Source: Eledone cirrhosa (lineage: Eukaryota; Mollusca; Cephalopoda; Octopoda; Eledonidae). From it: a DNA stretch of 64,000 bases. The position numbers and the translations under genes were made by a program. The notes beneath the pieces are model-generated. The model ran no database searches. It worked only from the letters and a program-made list of their open reading frames with translations, and was not told the origin of the DNA. Location: the NCBI GenBank assembly GCA_964016885.1, contig OZ024741.1:36334923-36398922 (forward strand), read 5' to 3'. How positions within the stretch are numbered: position 1 is the first letter of the stretch; the number at the start of each line of letters is the position of its first letter. Shown here piece after piece: positions 9,985 to 19,029 of this stretch.

Positions 9985-10878
9985 GTTCACTAACCTTATT
10001 CAAATGCATGGAATCAGATGACGGATATGTTCTAATAACTTTTGGAAAATTTCTCCACATGAATTTAATGAGATGGTTTTGAAGCAAATTTCTGGCTGTC
10101 CTGTTTTCCCTTTTATTCCTATTTTTTTACGTGTTTCCACAAGCATTCTATGTGATTCGTTGTGGCAAATGTTACTGGATCAACAAAATTGATCGAATGG
10201 TTCACCGTCAAATGTTGATAGCCTAGCTGATCGGTCGTATTATAGGAACGTCATAGATCAGATATTATGGTTGTCCCTGGCAATATACGATCCTGTATAA
10301 TGGTTAAAAGTGTCTCTGCTGTCCTGTCTTCTACTGCTACTAAAATACATCTTCTGGTACTTCTTTCCAAAGCACCAAAAACCCACTGTGTTTTCACAGA
10401 ATGGCCACGATGGTATTTCCTTCTCACGAATGCGCTTTCATCAATCTCGACAATTCGGTTTGGCCCGCCAAGCTTAATGTTTTGTGCCACATAGTACTCT
10501 GCACATACATCACGGCAAAAATTTCGCCAATCTGCTACGGCCACATTTGCGATACGACATTCCTCTGAAATCTTCTTGGCTAAATCTTCTTTTGCCCCAA
10601 AATATAATATATCAACTATTTGTTCACACTTCAAATTGCTATTTTCTAAAAATGTGCCTTTTCTAATAGAAACCTGTTTTCTACATGGTCTTTTACATGA
10701 CCAGATAATCCCATCTGACACATTTTGTTTCGCTACTTCCAACATACATTGACCACATGAAGGGCAGACCTTTTGTGTATTTAGAAGTCCTTGAATTTTC
10801 AACCAATTGACGGTATCTGCTGTAGTAGCGGTAGCGATGGTTAATTCCCTTAACACTTGGATATATTATAGAACTCAT
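9985..10878 (-). pseudogene. Merlin / ISXO2-like transposase, broken
   Basis: The best frame (10251-10856, ~201 codons) starts with the family's N-terminal pattern: VNWLKIQGLL, then a zinc ribbon CPSCGQCM..C..C, then QVSIRKGTFLE. The ISXO2-type catalytic domain follows, with the first acidic residue in VEIDESAFVRRKY and then GHSVKTQWVFGALER. The second acidic site is ISDL, directly followed by TGA at 10251-10253 where the family has Trp (D-x-W), so one G-to-A change would explain the stop. The same frame continues beyond it (SYNTTDQLGYQHLTVNHS, FVDPVTFATTNHIECLWKH), then shifts near 10125 into a frame with HLIKFMWRNF. The N-terminal Met codons are also out of frame. Such enzymes cut and paste DNA by a DDE mechanism; this copy cannot. 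Confidence 0.85.
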
Positions 10879-10974
10879 TTTTCAACTTGCAGATGCGTGT
10901 ATTATCACAAAGTGAAGATTAAAGTTTATTTATTTACACGTGGTGTTGGTGGTGATTGTTGCTGATTGGTGGGG

Positions 10975-11036
10975 ATTGTCTCCATGGGGACTGTCGCTTG
11001 TCTCCATGGGGACTGTCGCTTGTCTCCATGGGCACT
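10975..11036. repeat. 22-bp tandem repeat, ~3 copies
   Basis: TGTCTCCATGGGGACTGTCGCT repeats almost three times inside the Merlin element, between the transposase and its right inverted repeat. Each unit holds a near-palindrome around CCATGG. Confidence 0.9.
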
Positions 11037-11206
11037 GTATCCATGCTTTTGAATAAGGTTGGTGAAAATAATTTGTTTTCTAAACATTTCTTCATAAATA
11101 ATTTGATAACCATAATTTGGCCCTTTTAAGGGCCACCTATATTTTCATTTAAGTTAACTCCACTGTTGGTGAAAATGACTTGTTTTTTATATTGATAACC
11201 ATAACT

Positions 11207-11353
11207 ATGAAAATATGTGACGTCATTCGTCAACCTTCCCCTACTTTCACTTCTGACAGCTAATACCATGAACTGTAAAAATAAAAGTTCATGGTATTAG
11301 CTGTCAGAAGTGAAAGTAGGGGAAGGTTGATGAATGACGTCACATATTTTCAT
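11207..11353. repeat. 68-bp-arm palindrome (paired transposon ends)
   Basis: Arms 11207-11274 and 11286-11353 are reverse complements with one mismatch (CGTCAACC versus GATGAACC context) around an 11-bp A/T spacer. Each arm carries AGTTCATGG, ATTAGCTGTCAG and TGACGTCA-like blocks. These are related to the ends of the neighbouring Merlin element and of the hairpin MITE at 34.7 kb. Confidence 0.95.
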
Positions 11354-12360
11354 GTGTGTATGTGCAAATTTCAATAATATTAAGACACCCTAATGGGGGT
11401 TAAACGCCCTATAGTGAAAAGTTTGGCCAATAAATGGAACAAGATTTTACGAACTCCTCCTATGGTTTTGGAGATAGACCACCCCATAACCATATATATT
11501 CTGAAACTACATTGCCCAGGGTACTTGTATAAGTATATTTCATTTTAATCAAAGGGTTCATCGGGGGCACAAAACCGCCGCTGAAACTTTACCTTCGATT
11601 TATATGAAATTTAAACCATAGGTAAATGACAAGATATGATGCCTATTCACAAAATTTCAGCATATTTCAATAAAATTAAAATACCCTAATGGGGGTTAAA
11701 CCCCTATTAGGGTTCACCGGTGGCACAAACCCCTGCTGAAAATGTTTTCCCTTCCATTTATATGCAATTTAAACCATAGGTAAACGACAAGATATGATGC
11801 CTATTCACATCATTTCAGCAAATTTCAATAAAATTACAATACCCTAATGGGGGTTAAACCCCCTATTAGGGTTCACCAGGGGGCACAAAATCCCCGCTGA
11901 AAATGTTTTCTGTTCGATTTATATGCAATTTAAACCATAGATAAAGGAAGAGATATGATGCCTATTCACAAAATTTCAATACTATAAGACACCTTAATGG
12001 TGGTTAAACCCCCTATTAGGGTTCCCTGGGGTACAAACCCCCACTGAAAACTTTTCCCTTTCGATTTATATGAAACTTAAACCATAGGTAAATGACAAGA
12101 TATGATGCCTATTCACAAAAGTTTTTAATTGATATTTTGAAAAAAATTATTTACAAGAAACAAAATAAGAATAAGATTTAATAATGCAATTTTGATTTGA
12201 TATATTACAAAAAATGATGTTTTCCAATTTTACATGCAATATATTTTACATTGAGTAATATTGAATTTTTCTCCATAAATTATATCACTGATTTAAAATC
12301 AATCATTTTCTTACAAAAAAAATGTGTGAAACGCAGCAAGGCGCTGGTAATTCGGCTAGT
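11354..12360 (+). mobile_element. Helitron-like non-autonomous element, 3' part
   Basis: The right end reads ACGCAGCAAGGCGCTGG, AATTCGG, CTAG then T at 12360. Helitrons end in CTRR next to a host T, with a short hairpin just upstream (here CAGC..GCTG, 4 bp), and that CGCAGC..GGCTAGT style is common in animal copies. The interior is made of ~150-157 bp tandem units. There is no Rep/helicase ORF. The 5' terminus (expected TC) could not be located. Confidence 0.6.
11370..12118. repeat. ~150-157 bp tandem repeats inside the Helitron-like element
   Basis: Units contain CCCTAATGGGGGTTAAAC, CCCTATTAGGGTTCACC, TTTATATGCAATTTAAACC and GATATGATGCCTATTCAC. The TAATGG marker recurs at about 11391, 11688, 11845 and 11995. 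Within a unit the TAATGGGGGTTAAACC and CCCTATTAGGGTT parts are partly self-complementary. Confidence 0.85.
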
Positions 12361-12410
12361 ATATATATATATGTGAGCGTGTGTATATATATATATGTGT
12401 GTGTGTGTGC
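12361..12410. repeat. AT/TG microsatellite
   Basis: ATATAT and GTGTGTGT tracts joining the Helitron-like 3' end to a LINE-A fragment. Confidence 0.9.
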
Positions 12411-13389
12411 TCATTATGTAGGAGAGGTGTAGGTAGAAACTCCATCCTCTGCCCCATATGCAAACTATGGGTACACAAGAGATGTAGTGGGATCTCGGGA
12501 AGTTTAGTTAAGAATGTAGGCTTTACATGTAGCAGTTGCACCAGGACAGTAAGCAGCAAACAATCACTGAAAACAAGTGACATCAAAGTCTGGGAGGACT
12601 GGGTAAAAACAATACCGAATTAGCAGCGGGGGGGGGGGGGGGGGGTTCTGAAAGAAGTTGAGGGAGCTACTGCCACAGCTGGATACAAAAGGCTTTTCCC
12701 TCAGAATAAAAGGTAGACTGTATGATGTGTGCATATGAACGGTAATGTTGCATGGTAGTGAGAGCTGGGCGCTGTGTGTAGAAGACTTGCGTAGATTAGA
12801 AAGGAATGAAGCTTGTATGCTCCGATGGATGTGTAATAGTAATATACGCGAACAGCAAAGCATAAACAAACTGAAAGAGAAACTAGGCATAAGAGGAATC
12901 AAATGTGTGCAGGAGAGGAGATTATGTTGGTATGGACATGTGATTCGTATGAAGGATGACAGCTACATAAAGTCCCAGAAAGACTTGAGATGAAGTGATA
13001 AAAGCCGACCTTGCCCAATTACACCCCTGAAAGGCAATGACACAGGACCAAGATCTCTGGCGTTATGAGGTAATACAGAAACCCCAACTTCCCACGGGCC
13101 CAGGCCAAGGCTGAAACATACATACAGTATGCACCACTTCATCCCACCCGCCAATATATCTTTCATGAGAACAGGCCGAAACACTGTAAAGTGGTCGTGT
13201 TGGTGACACGGTAAAAAACACCCAGTCCACACTGTAAAGTAGTCATGGAGGAATCACAACAAAAAACACCCAGTACTCATTGTAAATGAGCTTGGAATTA
13301 GGAAGGGCATCCAGCTGTAGAAACCAAGCCAAAATCAGTTCTTTATGAGCAAGACATGGTCACCTGACCTAACATTGCCAACAATAGAA
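12411..13389 (+). pseudogene. LINE-A fragment: PHD-like finger, C-terminus and 3' UTR
   Basis: Frame 12381-12623 encodes the second half of the PHD-like finger (RRGVGRNSILCPICKLWVHK, CSGISGSL, FTCSSC) in LINE-A style. After a G-rich slip (12629-12647) frame 12745-12993 gives GSESWALCVEDLRRLERNEA and IRMKDDSYIK. Homology to the 3' UTR then continues to about 13389 (AGCCGACCTTGCCCAATTAC, CACCCAGTCCACACTGTAAA). The fragment is 5'-truncated, frameshifted and has small deletions. Its terminal tail is replaced by the composite SINE that follows. Confidence 0.85.
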
Positions 13390-13771
13390 GGCACATGGCT
13401 CAGTGGTTAGAGCATTGGGCTTGCAATTGAAAGGTTGTGAGTTTAATTCTCAGACCAGGTGATGTGTTGTTTTCTTGAGCAAGACACTTTATTTCACATT
13501 GCTCCAGTTTACTCAGCTGTAGAAATGAGATGATAGGACTGGGGTCCTTATCATTCCACTGCAAAGTGGTCGTGGAGGTGGCACGGCAAAAAAAAAAAAA
13601 AATACCCACCACTCACTGTAAATGAGGTTGGTGTTAGGAAGGGCATCCAGCTGTAGAAATCAAGACAGAATTAGTTCCCGTATGAGCAAGACAAGGTCAG
13701 CCGACCGGACACTGCCCACAACAGGACAACCCATGCTAGCATAGAAGAACTGACATAAAATGATGATGATG
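13390..13771 (+). mobile_element. Composite SINE: tRNA-like head, body, LINE-A tail
   Basis: The head GGCACATGGCTCAGTGGTTA..GGTTGTGAGTTTAATTCTC has A- and B-box-like Pol III signals. The body reads TTGAGCAAGACACTTTATTTCACATTGC and CTCAGCTGTAGAAATGAG. From about 13560 the sequence is that of the LINE-A 3' UTR (AAGTGGTCGTGGAGG, AAATGAGGTTGGTGTTAGGA, GGACAACCCATGCTAGC), ending in ATGATGATGAT. Sharing a partner LINE tail is the known way SINEs recruit LINE reverse transcriptase. Confidence 0.88.
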
Positions 13772-13891
13772 AAATATAACAGAGTTTTATAGCTCGCTTG
13801 AAGCATTGATGAATAGGAAACACAAATTTAAATTTTGAAAACCAAGTTGAGGGCCTTTGAACCCCAGGCTATTGCAATAACTGCTCCTGAT

Positions 13892-14160
13892 TTTAGATGT
13901 GGAAGACGGGACCTTTGGTACCACACAGTGACGTCCTGTTCGAGAATTGGTCCAGCTCTCGATACGAAAGTTTGGTCTTAGTCCCCCCCAGGATTTTCCA
14001 TATGTATATCTCTCCCGTCTTCATTCCGAGGAGTAGAGTTTCAGTTCTTTTAGACTCTCCCAGTAGTTTTTCTCCATCGTGGCAACCTTCTTGGTGTAGC
14101 TGCATTGGATTGCTTCAAGCTCCATGGTTAGTTTGATACAATGGGGGTGACCACAGCTGG
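13892..14160 (-). pseudogene. CR1/L2-like reverse transcriptase fragment
   Basis: On the minus strand, joined across frames, it reads YTKKVATMEKNYWESLKELK, LYSSE, RRERYIYGKS, LRPNF and RTGRHCVVPKV. This matches the post-RT region of CR1/L2-type LINE polymerases (Y.RLK.L.LYSLE.RRERY..I..WKI). At least one stop and one frameshift are present. It differs in sequence from LINE-A and LINE-B. Confidence 0.65.
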
Positions 14161-14167
14161 GAGCATT

Positions 14168-14532
14168 CATCATTTCATTTTACGTCCACTTTTTCCCTGC
14201 TTGCAAGGGTGGGACGGGAACTGATTCTGGCTTGATTTCTACAACTGGATGCCCTTCCTAACACCAACCTCATTTACAATGAGTGCTGGGTGCTTTTTTC
14301 CCATGGCACCTCCACATCCACTTTACAGTGTGGGCTGGGTGCTTTTTGACGTGGCACCTCCATGACCACTTTGCAGTGGAATGATAGGGACCCCAGTCCT
14401 ATCATCTCATTTCTACAGCTGAGTAAACTGGAGCAATGTGAAATAAAGTGTCTTGCTCAAGGAAACAACACATCACCCGGTGTGAAAATTGAACTCACAA
14501 CCTTTCGATTGCAAGGCCAATGCTCTCAATAT
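14168..14532 (-). mobile_element. Composite SINE, minus strand
   Basis: Reverse complement of the same design as 13390-13771: LINE-A-type tail at 14168-14380, with the CACCCAG block present twice, then the body (TGAGTAAACTGGAGCAATGTG), then a tRNA-like head cut short in CAAGGCCAATGCTCTC. It runs into CA/AT repeats at ~14532. Confidence 0.88.
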
Positions 14533-14591
14533 GTATATACATATATATATATACTCACACATATATATATAAACTAATATATACACACACA

Positions 14592-14641
<50 letters not shown>

Positions 14642-14645
14642 ATAA
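14533..14645. repeat. AT/CA microsatellite
   Basis: TATATACATA, ACACACACAC and a ~45 bp pure TA run, followed by TAATAATAATA. Confidence 0.95.
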
Positions 14646-15587
14646 TAATACATATGAGGACTAAAATCCAAAGAGGGCTCGATAGGGATAAATATATATC
14701 AATTATATATATTATAAATATATATCAATTATAAGAACCGTAGAGCAAATATTTATTAAAATAACAGATTAAAGTTTAATCAAAGAATCGGCTGCTTTCA
14801 CCCTTAATGGGATCTTCTGAAACTAAAAAAAAAATCAATCTGTGAACGCAGAAGTAAATATTTCGAAAAACGTTGCAACTGAAAGAAGACAGGAAGACGG
14901 TACTTTGGTTCGTGGAGACGTAGTTTTAGGTATTCCATCCTGCTTGGTACGGGTATGTTCTTTGTAGAAATATTCAGATGTTTCTGCATGATGAATATAA
15001 GTCAATAGAGTACTCAGTCAAGGGAGCCAAATAGTAATAATAATAAAGAGGGCTCGATAAGGATAAATATATATCAAATATATAAGAACCGTAGAGCAAA
15101 TATTTATTAAAATAACAGATTAAAGTTTAAGCAAAGAATCGGCTGCTTTCACCCTTAATGGGATCTTCTGAAATAAAAAAAAAAATCAATCTGTGAACGC
15201 AGAAGTAAATATTTCGAAAAACGTTGCAACCGAAGGAAAACAGGAAGACGATACTTTGGTTCGTGGAGACGTAGTTTTAGGTATTTCTTCCTGCTTGGTA
15301 CAGATATGTTCTTTGTAGAAATATTCAGATGTTTCTACATGATGAATATAAGTCAATAGAGTACTCAGTCAAGGGAGCCAAATAGTAATAATAATAAATT
15401 TGAAGACTAAAATCCAAAGAGGGCTCGATAAGGATAAATATATATCAAATATATAAGAACCGTAGAGCAAATATTTATTAAAATAACAGATTAAAGTTTA
15501 AGCAAAGAATCGGCTACTTTGACCTTTAATGGGATCTTCTGAAAGTTAAAAAAAATCAATCTGTGAACGCAGAAGTAAATATTTCTA
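14646..15587. repeat. Three tandem copies of a ~370 bp unit, Penelope-LTR-like
   Basis: The unit starts GAGGGCTCGATAAGGATAAA and recurs at about 14674, 15048 and 15418. The third copy stops at 15587. Each unit carries GAACCGTAGAGCAAATATTT, GGGATCTTCTGAAA and AATATTTCGAAAAACGTTGC. On the minus strand each has a hammerhead-like core (see findings). No ORF of note. Tandem terminal repeats with such cores suggest pseudo-LTRs of a Penelope-like element, which is inference. Confidence 0.8.
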
Positions 15588-15682
15588 AGCCGACCTTTCC
15601 CAATTGCACCACACGACCATGACCTCTGGCGTCACACAGTAATACAGAAGACCCAACTTTCCACAGGAACATATAGACAATA
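15588..15682 (+). mobile_element. LINE-A 3' fragment
   Basis: AAGCCGACCTTTCCCAATTG, CACACGACCATGACCTCTGG and CAGTAATACAGAAGACCC match the C-terminal/3' UTR junction of LINE-A (compare minus strand 1680-1790). It is embedded directly between two unrelated tandem arrays. Confidence 0.8.
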
Positions 15683-18600
15683 TTTGTTTTCCTTTGTTTT
15701 TTTATGTCCTATCAACTAATCCGACCTCCAAAATGCTTGCAATTGACTATTTTTTTAGCATATTAACAACAAATATGATTTCCACTGCAATTAAAAATGA
15801 CTAGCTTTGTGAATGGTTTTCCACCCACTTTCTGCCTTCATTTTTCTACAAAGCTAAATAAAAAAATGCCAGATGAAAATTTGTCACACCAAAATCAATA
15901 GCTTGGTGTGATGTAGTATGGTGTGGTTTGGTGAAGTTTCTACAAAGATAGTAATTTTCGACAGGTTTCCATGTCATAATTACTGATAAGTGGAAAAAAA
16001 TAGTCAATTGGGAGCACCTTTAATGTCAGATTGGGTGGTAAGCACACACACAAAAAAAAAAGGAAACGGGAAGAAAATGTTTCACAGCAAGATCAATAGC
16101 TTGGTGTGATGTAGTATGGTGTAAATTGGTATGGTGTGGTTTGGTTTGGTTTGGTGAAGTTATGAAATGGAAACCAATTCTAAACGATAGATTCCCATGT
16201 CATATTCATTGATAATGTGTGGGAAAATAGTCATTTGCAAGCACCTTTGATGTTAGTTTGAGGTGGTAACCACAAAAAAAAAAAAAAAGCAGGTAGCAAA
16301 TTTGTCACATTGATCTCCATACCATTGTGTGATGTAAATGGTAAGAGTAGGTGTTCTGTAATAAATTTACCATATAGTGAAGTATGGTTCTGGTCAAGTA
16401 TATGGTGCGGATTGGGGTAGATTAATGTGCTGTGGTGTGCTTTGTTATAAGTGAGGATTTAAATTTCCACTTTGATTTATATTAGAAAAGAATTTTTCGT
16501 TCATTTTTGCATGTGCTATCAACTTCCAAGATGCTCGCAGTGGATTATGCTTTTAGCATATTAACAAAAAATATGACTTCCGCTGCAATAAAAAATGACT
16601 AGCTTTGTAAATGTTATTTCCACCCACATCCTCCCTCTTTTTTCTACAAAGCTAGTCATTTTCATCAGGTTTCCATGTCATAATCATTGATAATATGTGC
16701 ATAAAATAGTAGTTTGCAAGCACCTTTTATGTCAAATTCGGTGGTAAGCACAAAAAAAAAAAAAAAAAAAAAGCCAGATGAAAATTTGTCACACCAAAAT
16801 CAATAGCTTGGTGTGATGTAGTATGGTGTGGTTTGGTGAAGTTTCTACAAAGATAGTAATTTTCGACAGGTTTCTATGTCATAATTATTGATAAGTGGAA
16901 AAAAAATAGTCAATTGGGAGCACCTTTAATGTCAGATTGGGTGGTAAGCACACACAAAAAAAAAAAAAAGGAAACGGGAAGAAAATGTTTCACAGCAAGA
17001 TCAATAGCTTGGTGTGATGTAGTATGGTGTAACTTGGTATGGTGTGGTTTGGTTTGGTGAAGTTATGAAATGGAAACCTACGATAGATTCCCATGTCATA
17101 TTCATTGATAATGTGTGGGGAAAATAGTCATTTGCAAGCACCTTTGATGTTAGTTTGAGGTGGTAACCACACAAAAAAAAAAAGCAGGTAGCAAATTTGT
17201 CACATTGATGTTCATACCATGGTGTGATGTAAATGGTAGGTGTTTTGTAATAAATTTACCATATAGTGTAATATGGTTATGGTGTGGATTGGGGTAGATT
17301 AATGTGCTGTGGTGTGCTTTGTTATAAGTGAGGATTTAAATTTCCACTTTGATTTATGTTAGAAAAAATATTTTTCCTTCATTTTTGCATGTGCTATCAA
17401 CTTCCAAGATGCTCGCAGTGGATTATGCTTTTAGCATATTAACAAAAGATATGACTTCCGCTGCAATAAAAAATGACTAGCTTTGTAAATGGTATTTCCA
17501 CCCACATCCTCCCTCTTTTTTCTACAAAGTAGTCATTTTCATCAGGTTTCCATGTCATAACCATTGATAATATGTGCATAAAATAGTAATTTGCGAGCAC
17601 CATTTATGTCAAATTGGGTGGTAAGCACAAAAAAAAAAAAAAAAAATGCCAGATGAAAATTTGTCACACCAAAATCAATAGCTTGGTGTGATGTAGTATG
17701 GTGTGGTTTGGTGAAGTTTCTACAAACATAGACATTTTCGACAGGTTTCCATCTCATAATTATTGATAAGTGGAAAAAAAATAGTCAATTGGGAGCACCT
17801 TTAATGTCAGATTGGGTGGTAAGCACAAACACACAAAAAAAAAAAGGAAACGGGAAGAAAATGTTTCACAACAAGATCAATAGCTTGGTGCGATGTAGTA
17901 TGGTGTAACTTGGTATGGTGTGGTTTGGTTTGGTATGGTGAAGTTATGAAATGGAAACCAATTGTAAACGATAGATTCCTATGTCATATTCATTGATAAT
18001 GTGTGGGAAAATAGTCATTTGCAAGCACCTTTGATGTTAGTTTAGGTGGTAAACAAAAAAAAAAAAAAAGCAGGTAGCAAATTTGTCACATTGATCTCCA
18101 TACCATGGTGTGATGTAAATGGTAGGATTAGGTGTTCTGTAACAAATTTACCATATCGTGAAGTATGGTTATGGTGTGGATTGAGGTAGATTAATGTGGT
18201 GTGGTGTGCTTTGTTATAAGTAAGGTATTAAATTTCCACATTGATTTATGTAAGAAAAATTTTTTTTCCTTCTCTTTTACATGTGCTATCAACTAATACA
18301 ACTTCCAAGATGCTCGCAGTGGACTATGCTTTTAGCATATTAAGAAAAATATGACTTCCGCTGCAATAAAAAATGACTAGCTTTGTAAATTGTATTTCCA
18401 CCCACATTTTTCTACAAAGCTAGTCATTTTCGACAGTTTTCCATGTCATAATTATTGATAATATGTGCGAAAAATAGTCAATTGCAGCACCTTTGATGTC
18501 AGATTGGGTGGTAAGAACACACACAAAAAAAAAAAAGAAACAGGAAGAAAATTTTCACACTGAGATCAAAAGCATGGTGTGATGTCGAATGGTGTAGTTT

Positions 18601-19010
18601 GTTATGGTGTGGTTTGGATTGTTGTAGTTATGACATGGGAACCTATTGCAAATGATAGGTTTCCATGTTATATACATTGATAATGTGTAAAAAAATAGTC
18701 ATTTGTCAGCACCTTTAATATCAGATTGGGTGGTAAGCACACGCACACACAGAAAAAAAAAACAGGAAGAAAAATGTTGTCACTGAGATTAATAGCATGC
18801 TGTGATGTAGTATGGTGTAGTTTGTTATGGTGTGGTTTGGTTTGGTGTAGTTTGGTATGGTTTAGTTTGGTGGAGTTATAACATGGAAACCTATCATAAA
18901 TTTACCAAGGTATGGTATAATCTGGTTTGGTGTAGTGTAGGTTAGTGTGGTGTGGTGTGTTATGTGTTGCATTGTATAGTGTGATTCTCTTTAAATTAAA
19001 ATCATTAAAA
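15683..19010. repeat. Tandem array of ~0.82-0.89 kb units
   Basis: The marker TTCCAAGATGCTCGCAGTGG (or its variant at ~15725) and TTTTAGCATATTAACAA recur near 15725, 16530, 17400 and 18300, giving nearly four units. Each unit also contains GACTAGCTTTGT, GTTTCCATGTCATAAT, ATAGTCAATTGGGAGCACC, A-runs of 8-20, and GGTGTGGTTTGGTTTGG tracts, so there are sub-repeats inside each unit. No protein frame survives across units. Confidence 0.9.
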
Positions 19011-19029
19011 TGTAATGTCTATCTTCTAT

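Larger units (their letters stand above)
9601..11276 (-). mobile_element. Merlin (ISXO2/IS1016-type) DNA transposon, degenerate
   Basis: A transposase remnant lies between long imperfect inverted repeats. The inner parts match clearly: AAATGAAAATATAGGTGGCC and CCTTAAAAGGGCCAAATTA at 9831-9876, and their complement at ~11111-11154. The outer parts share ATTAGCTGTCAG and TGACGTCA (9615-9670 and 11215-11265). The left end abuts the minisatellite and the right end abuts a second inverted copy of the same terminus. G17 and minisatellite tracts interrupt it. I could not define a TSD, so exact ends are uncertain. Confidence 0.7.

Noticed and set aside
13390..13465. tRNA gene
   Set aside because: A and B boxes are present but it is the head of a composite SINE; body and LINE tail follow without a tRNA 3' end. 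The same holds for 44596 and 58120.
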